A program made the position numbers and the translations under genes. DNA of 64,000 nucleotides from Oscillospiraceae bacterium. Its GTDB lineage: Bacteria > Bacillota > Clostridia > Oscillospirales > Ruminococcaceae. Position 1 is the first letter of the stretch, and every line of letters begins with the position of its first letter. Location: contig JAUNSK010000016.1 in assembly GCA_030539275.1 (NCBI GenBank), forward strand, positions 34,804-98,803, given 5' to 3'. This document shows, piece after piece, positions 26,927-35,199 of the stretch. The notes under the pieces were generated by a model. It had not been told where the DNA came from and made no database searches. It saw only the letters and a list, made by a program, of their open reading frames with translations.

Positions 26927-28742
26927 TACTAAATATCCAGCACGAAGAAACGGTCCGGGACGCGGCGGTCATGGAATGGCGGTAGCGGAAAAACCTAAAA
27001 ATTTCAAGAAATCCATCAGTCAGCTTATAACTTATTGCAAAAAATACTTCGCTATAATCATTATCGCTGTTATACTTGCAGTTGCAGGTTCAGTTCTCAA
27101 TATAATAGGACCTGACAAACTCTCCGATATGACAAACATAATAACTGACGGACTTATGACATCTATTGATCTTGACGCATTTGTAAAGATCGCAGTACTG
27201 CTTGCTGTACTCTACGGCGGAGGATTTCTGTTTAACTTCATTCAGGGAATCGTGATGGCAACTGTTACACAGAAAATCACAAAAAAAATGCGAACAGATA
27301 TATCCGAAAAGATCAACAGACTCCCCCTGAGATATTTTGACCAGACAACGACCGGTGATGTTCTCTCAAGAATCACAAACGATGTTGATACTATAGGCCA
27401 GACACTCAACCAGAGCATCGGAATGCTTGTAACCAGTGTAACAATGTTTGTCGGAACACTGTTCATGATGCTGTACACAAACTGGATCATGGCACTCTCA
27501 GGTATTGCCGCAACATTTATAGGCTTTATGATGATGATGTTTATAATTTCACGTTCACAGAAATACTTTACTAAACAGCAGAGAGAATTAGGCCGCCTCA
27601 ACGGTCATATCGAAGAAACATATTCAGGTCATAATGTTGTAAAGGCTTATAACGGTGAAAAGGCAGCTATTGAAGAGTTCAAGGAAATCAATAACTCACT
27701 GTATAACTGTGCATGGAAAAGCCAGTATATGTCCGGTATAATGCAGCCTCTTATGGGTTTCATAGGCAACTTCGGCTATGTGGTTGTTTGTATCGTAGGT
27801 GCAGCACTTGCAATAAACGGGAAAATTGAGTTTGGTACGATCGTTGCTTTTATGCTTTATATCCGTCTGTTTACTCAGCCTCTGTCACAGATGGCACAGG
27901 CTGCAACCAGTCTCCAGTCAACAGCTGCAGCAAGTGAACGAGTTTTTGAATTTCTTGGTGAAGAAGAGCTCTCTGATGAAAGGAAAAAAACCGGTTCATT
28001 GTCAGGTGCAAAGGGTGATATAGAATTCAGAAATGTCCGTTTCGGATATACTGAAGGAAAAACAATTATTAATGACTTTTCAGCCAAGGCTAAGGCCGGA
28101 CAGAAAATTGCAATAGTTGGTCCGACAGGTGCCGGAAAAACTACTATCGTAAATCTGCTTATGCGATTTTATGAAATAAATTCCGGTGAAATTCTGATAG
28201 ACGGTACACCTGTAAGCACCCTCACCCGTGAAAATATCCACGATCTTTTCGGAATGGTACTTCAGGACACATGGCTTTTTGAAGGAACCGTTAGAGAAAA
28301 CATCGTTTACAGCAAACAGAATGTAACTGATGAACAGGTTGAAGCCGCATGCAGATCAGTCGGAATTCACAGCTTCATCAAAACTCTTCCTGATGGCTAC
28401 AATACCGTTCTTAATGATAAAGCAAATCTGTCAGCAGGTCAGAAACAACTTATTACGATAGCACGTGCAATGATTGAAAATGCACCTATGCTCATTCTTG
28501 ATGAAGCAACAAGTTCTGTTGATACAAGAACAGAAATACTCATTCAGAAAGCAATGGATACTCTTATGAACGGCCGAACATCATTTGTTATAGCACATCG
28601 TCTGTCCACAATCAGAAACGCAGACCTCATCCTTGTTATGAAAGACGGTGATGTAATAGAAAGCGGAAACCATGAAGAGCTGATGCAGCGCCAGGGATTC
28701 TATGCAAATCTCTATAACAGTCAGTTTGAACAGGTCAGCTGA
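26919..28742 (+). CDS. ABC exporter half-transporter with consensus catalytic residues
   Basis: The 607-residue partner has a Gly/Arg-rich N terminus (GPGRGGHGM), six membrane helices (about residues 40-330) and an ATPase domain with GPTGAGKTT, LILDEATSSVD and the switch AHRLSTI, so it supplies the intact catalytic Glu and His of the pair. Its own signature is LSAGQKQL, with Ala in place of the second Gly. Together with the upstream gene it should form a heterodimeric type IV exporter. It starts inside the end of the upstream gene, implying coupled translation. Confidence 0.93.
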   Translation: MSDTKYPARRNGPGRGGHGMAVAEKPKNFKKSISQLITYCKKYFAIIIIAVILAVAGSVLNIIGPDKLSDMTNIITDGLMTSIDLDAFVKIAVLLAVLYGGGFLFNFIQGIVMATVTQKITKKMRTDISEKINRLPLRYFDQTTTGDVLSRITNDVDTIGQTLNQSIGMLVTSVTMFVGTLFMMLYTNWIMALSGIAATFIGFMMMMFIISRSQKYFTKQQRELGRLNGHIEETYSGHNVVKAYNGEKAAIEEFKEINNSLYNCAWKSQYMSGIMQPLMGFIGNFGYVVVCIVGAALAINGKIEFGTIVAFMLYIRLFTQPLSQMAQAATSLQSTAAASERVFEFLGEEELSDERKKTGSLSGAKGDIEFRNVRFGYTEGKTIINDFSAKAKAGQKIAIVGPTGAGKTTIVNLLMRFYEINSGEILIDGTPVSTLTRENIHDLFGMVLQDTWLFEGTVRENIVYSKQNVTDEQVEAACRSVGIHSFIKTLPDGYNTVLNDKANLSAGQKQLITIARAMIENAPMLILDEATSSVDTRTEILIQKAMDTLMNGRTSFVIAHRLSTIRNADLILVMKDGDVIESGNHEELMQRQGFYANLYNSQFEQVS

Positions 28743-28765
28743 ACGAGTGAGGAAAGGACATCATA

Positions 28766-29386
28766 ATGCTGTACAACTATGTAGCGATAGAACGTGAATA
28801 TGGCAGCGGCGGAAGAATAATCGGCGAACTTACAGCAAAAGAGTGTTCCATGTCATGCTTCAGCCGCGAGATCCCCGAACTTGTATCCGATGAACTCAGT
28901 ATTCCTGTTAAGCAGATCGAGGAAATTGAAGAAAAGGCGACAAACAGCTTTTTATACTCTATTTTTCTTATAAGCAATGCACTTACAGCAAATCCTGAGC
29001 TGATTTCCAGTGAGGACCGCATATACATCGCCCAACAGAACATTATAAAGAAGCTTGCATACAAAGGCCCTGCAGTTTTTGTCGGACGCTGTGCAGCATG
29101 TGCACTCAGAGACAGAAACGATGTCCTGAGAGTATTTATTCGTTGTGATATGAGTAAAAAAATTGAACGCTGTATCAATGAATACGGTCTCCCGCCGGAT
29201 AATATAGAAGCACTGATAAAAAAACAGGATAAAAAAAGATCAGATTTCTATTATGCTAATACTACCAGACGGTGGAACAGTCCTGAAAACTATGATATTG
29301 TACTTGACAGCGGCACTCTGGGAACAGAAGGCTGCAAAGAGGCAATAAAAGGACTTCTCAGAATGAAATCCGAGTATGATCTATAA
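28766..29386 (+). CDS. Cytidylate kinase-like family protein
   Basis: The 206-residue protein starts with the pattern of the cytidylate-kinase-like family (AIEREYGSGGRIIGELTAK), a P-loop variant in which GSGG replaces the normal GKST type. The C-terminal YDIVLDSGTLG is also typical. In Clostridia this family is frequently beside transporter genes; its substrate is unknown, and true Cmk activity should not be assumed. It is 23 bases after the ABC exporter genes with GAGGAAAGGA before the ATG, and a terminator follows. Confidence 0.85.
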   Translation: MLYNYVAIEREYGSGGRIIGELTAKECSMSCFSREIPELVSDELSIPVKQIEEIEEKATNSFLYSIFLISNALTANPELISSEDRIYIAQQNIIKKLAYKGPAVFVGRCAACALRDRNDVLRVFIRCDMSKKIERCINEYGLPPDNIEALIKKQDKKRSDFYYANTTRRWNSPENYDIVLDSGTLGTEGCKEAIKGLLRMKSEYDL

Positions 29387-29399
29387 GAGTTAATTATAT

Positions 29400-29450
29400 T
29401 AAAATGCCATTTGTAAATCGGGGATAACCGGTTTATAAATGGCATTTATT
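29400..29450. terminator. Bidirectional terminator
   Basis: The stem AAATGCCATTTGTAAA pairs with TTTATAAATGGCATTT between the convergent kinase-like and pectinase genes. Confidence 0.85.
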
Positions 29451-29465
29451 TGTTTGTTTAGCTGA

Positions 29466-32222
29466 TTATTTTACAGGGCCCAGCGTTACTTCCTCCATCA
29501 TAATATACTGCTTGAGATGCGAGAGATCTGCAAGCTGTACACGTGTATCTCCGTTTACATCGGCAGCCTGAAGCTGCGTCTCATCAAGATAAATATCACC
29601 TAACAGATACTGACTGAGCATTGTAAGATCTGTCATCTCAACTACTTTGTTTTTATCAATATCCCCGTACATAATTTCAGGCATGCTTGTTGTGGTTACC
29701 TGCTCAGAGGTAGTTGTTACAACAGTCGTTGTCTCAGTCACCGGTACAGTTGTCACAGCCGGCGTTGTTTGTGGCGGCGTGATATCATATACCGGAAGAG
29801 GTGTTGATGTCTGTACTGAGAACAATGACTGATCTGCACCTGTACCGGAGAAGCTTCCGGAAGACTTAAGAACAAGAAATCCGTTTGTATTTATTGTTCC
29901 GTCAGAATTTCTCCATATTTTATGGAAATCCGTCCCCATAGGAGGTGCAGATGCATTGATGAAATCGCCGGAAGACGGACCGGTTATCTGTGTTCCTGCC
30001 GAGGTTGATGCTATAGTTACCTGCGATGTAATACTCCAGTACTTGCCGCCGTTGTAAATTACAGAATTTGCAGCAGTACCATTGAGCTTATCGTTATTAA
30101 GTTTGCCGTTTCCTGCAACACTGAGAAGTTTACTGAACTTTCCTGCACTGCATCTGTCCATCTGGAAGTTTGCCTTTGATCCGCCCTGGGAGTTTGCATA
30201 TGAAGTACATGAGGTGAGAGAACCGAAGAGCGGGTTGTTATTATCAGTAAAACCGTGATGAAGGTTTTCAAAGGATAAACAGTTTTCAAGAACATGAGCA
30301 GTTCCTACTCCTGCACCGCCAAGTTTAAATCCGTTGCCGTCACAGTCACCGTATCCCCTTCCATCCTCTGTGAAACCGTTTCTGAAGGATATGCAGTTTT
30401 TAAATGTAACTATGCCGATCGGTCCTGTCTCCGTTTTTGCATACAGATCCCAGCCGTCATCACTGTTATTATAAGACAAACATCCGTCAAATAGATTACC
30501 CTGTCCGCATGTAAGCTTTGCAGCAAATCCGTCAGCATTTTCCATTGTTGCATCATCACAGTTGTTTCTGGCTGTACAGTTTTTGATATAGTTATAAGAA
30601 GGCCATTTGTCAACTGACGCGTATGATGAATTGTACCTGCTTATCTGAAGACCCGTATCCTGATTGTTCTGAAAAACACACATTTCTATTATGTTGTGAT
30701 TTCCTGACAGAAGCATGCCGTTGTCACCGCACTTCTGAATACAGATACCATACCAGTGCCACCAGCTGCCCTGAAGAACAACACCCCTGTTTGAACCCGA
30801 TACAGGCATAGCAGAAAAATCAAATACAACGTCCTCGCCTTTTATTGCACTTATAGTCTTGTATGCACTTTCAGTTCCGCTGTTTGATTCGGGTATATTT
30901 ATTGTTTCGTTAAATTTGTAAACTCCGCCTTTTAGCCATATCACACCGCCTGGTTTGAGTGATTCAACTGCATTTTTAAGAGGCATCGGGTCTGAATATG
31001 TACCGCTTCCTGATGAGTTTGCATCCGGTGAACATATAATTGTCTGTACTGCCTGAGGCTGTGTCTGAGTCTGTGATTGTGTTGTGGTCTGAGATACTGT
31101 TGTAGCCTGGGGCTGTTGAGTAAGGGCGTCAAGTTTTGATTTATAGTCAAAAGATGTACTTACGCCTGCCTTGAAAACGTTATCAATGGTATACATTGCC
31201 GCCTGAGAATCATTTAACTGAGGTCTTGTGCTGTTTACCGCAGCGCCTGACCCATATGAATTATACTCACTGAATCTTGCATTTACATACAGATTATCAC
31301 CCATATCGCTGTAGCATTCATCTTTGACAGAGGCATCCATATAGCATTTCAGAAATGTCATTGATGCATCAGCTCCCCATGGTCTGCCAAGTCTGTAGCT
31401 CTTCTGGGCAACGCCGTTTTCACCTTTGAAATTACACTTATTAAAGACAAAACCGTACTGATTTTCCAGACTTGTTCTAGGTGCACAGAAACATCCGTCT
31501 TTTTTATACTGTGTATATCTTCCGACTATATCACACTCATCAAAAAATGCTCTTGCTCTTCCATAGATAAAGTCAACATTGCCTGTTATATAGCATTTGT
31601 AGTAATACTGTCTTGCGATAGCTGATGATGAGCCTGAATCTGCAAGCAGAGTGTCCTGAAAACCAACAAATCTTACGCACGCAAATACTGCACAGTCAGC
31701 CCTTACGCAAACAGCATCAGCCTGTTCATCTGAACCGTTAGTATATGGATATGTATTTTCAACTGTAATATTTGCAAGTGTAAAGCCGGTTGCGGATGAT
31801 TCGATCTTCATACAGTTCCTGTCATACATGGAGCTTACATCCTTGCTCGCAACACTGTAATAAATACGGGTATTCTGACTGTCCTCACCGACTACTGTTA
31901 TGTTTGCTTTGCTTACTGTAACCCTCTCATTATAGTTACCTTTTTTAACAAAAACAGTGTCATTTTCATGAGCTGCATTTATGGCTGCCTGAACTGTCCT
32001 GTAAACAGGCACTCCGTTTACATTCTGACCGTCTGCACCGCTGAATGTACAGTCTGCAATAATATCTGCATTATCTGAGAAGCTGATATTATCGAGTGCA
32101 TATACACTGCGCTCTGATGTAATATCAGTAAAACCTGCATAACCTGCATTTGCAGCAGCACAGCACATAATCATCAGCGCACATGATATTCCTGCTGCCT
32201 TTTTTAAAATAACCTTATTCAT
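29466..32222 (-). CDS. Secreted pectin methylesterase (CE8)-pectate lyase (PL9)-dockerin protein
   Basis: The 918-residue protein has a signal peptide (about residues 1-28), a CE8 pectin methylesterase domain (about 50-345; GNYNERV, GFQDTLL, GNVDFIYGRARAFF, LGRPWG), a Thr/Gln linker (about 370-392), a PL9-type parallel beta-helix lyase (about 395-790; NADGFAAKLTCGQGN, NSDDGWDLYAK), a Thr/Val linker (about 820-848) and a dockerin (about 850-918; DIDKNKVVEMTDL and DVNGDTRVQLADL). The first domain removes methyl esters from pectin and the second cleaves the freed polygalacturonate. The dockerin should lock it to a cohesin of a cellulosome scaffold. AAGGAGG lies before the ATG. The gene is monocistronic and faces away from clpB. 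Confidence 0.93.
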   Translation of the reverse strand: MNKVILKKAAGISCALMIMCCAAANAGYAGFTDITSERSVYALDNISFSDNADIIADCTFSGADGQNVNGVPVYRTVQAAINAAHENDTVFVKKGNYNERVTVSKANITVVGEDSQNTRIYYSVASKDVSSMYDRNCMKIESSATGFTLANITVENTYPYTNGSDEQADAVCVRADCAVFACVRFVGFQDTLLADSGSSSAIARQYYYKCYITGNVDFIYGRARAFFDECDIVGRYTQYKKDGCFCAPRTSLENQYGFVFNKCNFKGENGVAQKSYRLGRPWGADASMTFLKCYMDASVKDECYSDMGDNLYVNARFSEYNSYGSGAAVNSTRPQLNDSQAAMYTIDNVFKAGVSTSFDYKSKLDALTQQPQATTVSQTTTQSQTQTQPQAVQTIICSPDANSSGSGTYSDPMPLKNAVESLKPGGVIWLKGGVYKFNETINIPESNSGTESAYKTISAIKGEDVVFDFSAMPVSGSNRGVVLQGSWWHWYGICIQKCGDNGMLLSGNHNIIEMCVFQNNQDTGLQISRYNSSYASVDKWPSYNYIKNCTARNNCDDATMENADGFAAKLTCGQGNLFDGCLSYNNSDDGWDLYAKTETGPIGIVTFKNCISFRNGFTEDGRGYGDCDGNGFKLGGAGVGTAHVLENCLSFENLHHGFTDNNNPLFGSLTSCTSYANSQGGSKANFQMDRCSAGKFSKLLSVAGNGKLNNDKLNGTAANSVIYNGGKYWSITSQVTIASTSAGTQITGPSSGDFINASAPPMGTDFHKIWRNSDGTINTNGFLVLKSSGSFSGTGADQSLFSVQTSTPLPVYDITPPQTTPAVTTVPVTETTTVVTTTSEQVTTTSMPEIMYGDIDKNKVVEMTDLTMLSQYLLGDIYLDETQLQAADVNGDTRVQLADLSHLKQYIMMEEVTLGPVK

Positions 32223-32387
32223 AAGTCCTCCTTGAAAATAACAAAAATACGAACTTATTTCTCGGGATATAATGATAATATTATTATACCATAAACAAAC
32301 AGCAATTAAAATAATTATTTTAAAAGTTTAGCTATATTTTCATCAAAAGAGTCAAAAATTATCGTATAGTTTATCATTTATATAAGG

Positions 32388-32415
32388 TTGACTTTTAATA
32401 TTTTCATGTTATAAT
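32388..32415 (+). promoter_or_regulatory. Promoter of clpB
   Basis: TTGACT at 32388-32393 and TATAAT at 32410-32415 are spaced by 16 bases, 45 bases before the start. No CIRCE inverted repeat was seen around it. Confidence 0.75.
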
Positions 32416-32459
32416 GGTATTTATATAAAAATATATTGAACAAAAGGAGAACGATTATA

Positions 32460-35072
32460 ATGAATGCACAAAAGTTTACACAAAAATCACTGGAAGCCAT
32501 TCAGGATGCTCAGAGCATTGCAGTTGCCAATCAGAACATGAATATTGAGCAGGAACATCTCCTCCTGGCACTCCTTAAACAGGAGAACGGATTGACAACA
32601 CAGCTGCTGAAAAAAATGTCTATTGATCCTGCTGCTATGACAGCAAGTGTCGAATCACTTGTCAGAAATCTTCCTCAGGTCTCAGGCTCAGGCAGAAAAC
32701 CTGATACTGTATACCTTACACAAAACGTAGACATGACCCTGGTTGAAGCTGAAAATCAGGCTAAACAGATGGCTGATGAATATGTTTCAATTGAACATAT
32801 TCTTATCGCACTTCTCGAAATGCCTAATTCGGCTCTTGCAAAGCTGTTCAGCCAGTACGGACTGGAAAAACTGAAGTTTATGACTACTCTTGCTTCAGTC
32901 AGAGGGAATACCAAGGTAACAAGTCAGAACCCTGAAGAAACATATGATGTACTTGTAAAATACGGTCAGGACCTTACCGATCTTGCACGCAACAACAAGC
33001 TTGATCCGGTAATAGGCCGTGATAATGAGATACGAAATATTATCCGCATTCTTTCACGTAAAACCAAGAACAACCCTGTTGTAATCGGTGAACCTGGTGT
33101 CGGAAAAACAGCTATTGCTGAAGGTCTGGCACTGCGTATAGTACGGGGAGATGTACCGACCAGCCTTAAGGACAGACATATTTTTTCACTTGATATGGGC
33201 TCCCTTGTAGCCGGTGCAAAGTACAGAGGTGAATTTGAAGAACGTTTCAAGGCTGTGCTTTCTGAGATCAAAGCATCTGAAGGCAGGATTATTTTATTTA
33301 TAGATGAAATTCATACAATAGTAGGTGCCGGAAAATCAGACGGTGCAATGGATGCCGGAAATCTTCTGAAGCCTATGCTCGCGAGAGGCGAAATAGACTG
33401 TATCGGTGCAACAACACTCAACGAATACCGTCAGTACATCGAAAAGGACAAGGCACTCGAAAGACGTTTCCAGCCTGTATTTGTAGCTGAGCCTACAGTT
33501 GAGGATACTATTTCCATACTGAGAGGACTAAAAGAACGCTATGAAGTATTCCACGGAGTAAAAATACAGGATCAGGCTATTATTTCTGCGGCTGTACTTT
33601 CAAACCGTTATATTACAGACAGATTTCTTCCTGATAAAGCTATTGACCTGGTCGATGAAGCCTGCGCAATGATAAGAACAGAAATCGATTCAATGCCTAC
33701 AGAGCTTGATGAGATCTCAAGACAGATCATGCGTCTTGAAATAGAAGAAACTGCACTGAAAAAAGAAGATGACAAGCTGAGTCTTGAACATCTTAAAGAG
33801 ATACAGAAAGAGCTCTCTGACCTGCGTGAAAAATTCAATGCAATGAAGGCTCAGTGGGAAAATGAAAAGTTTGCAATCACCCGTGTCAAGAAGCTGCGTG
33901 AAGAACTTGAACAGATAAACGGCGAAATTGAAAAGGCTGAACGTGAATACGATCTGAGCAAAGCTGCTGAACTCAAGTACGGCAAGCTTCCTAATCTCAA
34001 GAAGAAGATCGAAGAAGAAGAACGTATTGCAGAGGAAGCCAAGAGTGAAAACTCCCTGTTGAGAAATAAAGTCACTGAAGAAGAAATAGCAAAGATCATA
34101 GGCAGATGGACAGGCATACCTGTTTCAAAGTTAATGGAAAGCGAACGTGAAAAACTTCTGCATATGGAAGATGAGCTTCATAAACGTGTTATCGGACAGG
34201 ATGAGGCCGTTAAAAAAGTCAGCGAAGCAATACTGCGTTCACGTGCCGGTATCCAGAACCCGAATCAGCCTCTTGGTTCATTCCTGTTCCTTGGTCCGAC
34301 TGGTGTAGGCAAGACAGAACTTGCAAAAGCTCTTGCACAGTGTCTGTTCGATGATGATAAAAATATGATCCGTATCGATATGAGTGAATATATGGAGAAA
34401 CATGCTGTAAGCAGACTCATAGGAGCTCCTCCCGGATATGTAGGATATGAAGAAGGCGGTCAGCTCACAGAAGCTGTAAGAAGAAGACCATACTCTGTTG
34501 TATTGTTCGATGAGGTTGAGAAAGCACATCCTGATGTGTTCAATACTCTTCTTCAGGTACTTGATGACGGACGTATTACAGATTCTCAGGGCAGAACAGT
34601 TGATTTTAAAAATACAATTATTATTCTTACTTCAAATCTTGGCTCAGGATATATTCTTGACGGAATCAAAGACGGTGATATTACACCTGAAGCAAGAAAA
34701 GAAGTTGATGCACTGCTCAAACAGAGTTTCAGACCTGAATTTCTCAACAGACTTGATGAGATCGTCTACTACAAACCGCTCATGAAGGAACAGATCATCA
34801 GTATTGTCAATCTTATGCTGGCTGATCTTCAGAAGAGACTTTCTGATAAACAGCTTATTATAACTGTTACTGAAAAAGCAAAGGCATTTATTGTTGAGAA
34901 CGGATTTGACCCGAACTTCGGTGCACGTCCGCTTAAGAGATATATCCAGCGTACAGTTGAAACACTTCTTGCTAAAACAATTATTGCAAACGATCTTCAA
35001 CCATCAACAGAACTTATTGTTGACGTCACCGACCAGAATGATGACCTGTTTGTACAGATCAGAAAAGCCTGA
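32460..35072 (+). CDS. clpB: ClpB disaggregase
   Basis: The 870-residue protein has a Clp N domain (about residues 1-145), AAA1 with GEPGVGKTA and LFIDEIHTI, the long coiled-coil middle domain (about 400-525) and AAA2 with GPTGVGKTE and [12 protein letters not shown]. It lacks the LGF/VGF loop needed to bind ClpP, so it is a ClpB rather than ClpC. With DnaK it rescues aggregated proteins. The ATG at 32460 follows AAAAGGAGA; a TTG at 32436 in frame overlaps that site and is rejected. It sits alone on the plus strand between cellulosomal genes on the minus strand. Confidence 0.97.
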   Translation: MNAQKFTQKSLEAIQDAQSIAVANQNMNIEQEHLLLALLKQENGLTTQLLKKMSIDPAAMTASVESLVRNLPQVSGSGRKPDTVYLTQNVDMTLVEAENQAKQMADEYVSIEHILIALLEMPNSALAKLFSQYGLEKLKFMTTLASVRGNTKVTSQNPEETYDVLVKYGQDLTDLARNNKLDPVIGRDNEIRNIIRILSRKTKNNPVVIGEPGVGKTAIAEGLALRIVRGDVPTSLKDRHIFSLDMGSLVAGAKYRGEFEERFKAVLSEIKASEGRIILFIDEIHTIVGAGKSDGAMDAGNLLKPMLARGEIDCIGATTLNEYRQYIEKDKALERRFQPVFVAEPTVEDTISILRGLKERYEVFHGVKIQDQAIISAAVLSNRYITDRFLPDKAIDLVDEACAMIRTEIDSMPTELDEISRQIMRLEIEETALKKEDDKLSLEHLKEIQKELSDLREKFNAMKAQWENEKFAITRVKKLREELEQINGEIEKAEREYDLSKAAELKYGKLPNLKKKIEEEERIAEEAKSENSLLRNKVTEEEIAKIIGRWTGIPVSKLMESEREKLLHMEDELHKRVIGQDEAVKKVSEAILRSRAGIQNPNQPLGSFLFLGPTGVGKTELAKALAQCLFDDDKNMIRIDMSEYMEKHAVSRLIGAPPGYVGYEEGGQLTEAVRRRPYSVVLFDEVEKAHPDVFNTLLQVLDDGRITDSQGRTVDFKNTIIILTSNLGSGYILDGIKDGDITPEARKEVDALLKQSFRPEFLNRLDEIVYYKPLMKEQIISIVNLMLADLQKRLSDKQLIITVTEKAKAFIVENGFDPNFGARPLKRYIQRTVETLLAKTIIANDLQPSTELIVDVTDQNDDLFVQIRKA

Positions 35073-35076
35073 TAAT

Positions 35077-35112
35077 AAAATCCCCGGACCATTATGATCC
35101 GGGGATTCATTT
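35077..35112 (+). terminator. Terminator of clpB
   Basis: The stem AATCCCCGG-loop-CCGGGGATT is followed by a short T tract, just after the clpB stop. Confidence 0.88.
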
Positions 35113-35163
35113 TGCAGAGATATGTAAGAGCTGATATTATTGCTCTGGTCATATCTGTACTCA

Positions 35164-35198
35164 AAAAGGCGTGAAACAGGATTCACGCCTTTTATTAT
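35164..35198 (-). terminator. Terminator of the proximal GH9 gene
   Basis: The stem AAAGGCGTGAA pairs with TTCACGCCTTT; on the minus strand it ends in a run of T. It lies directly after the GH9 stop. Confidence 0.88.
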
Positions 35199-35199
35199 T

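Noticed and set aside
32223-32459. CIRCE or CtsR heat-shock operator before clpB
   Set aside because: Neither the CIRCE inverted repeat nor the CtsR heptad tandem was found by eye.
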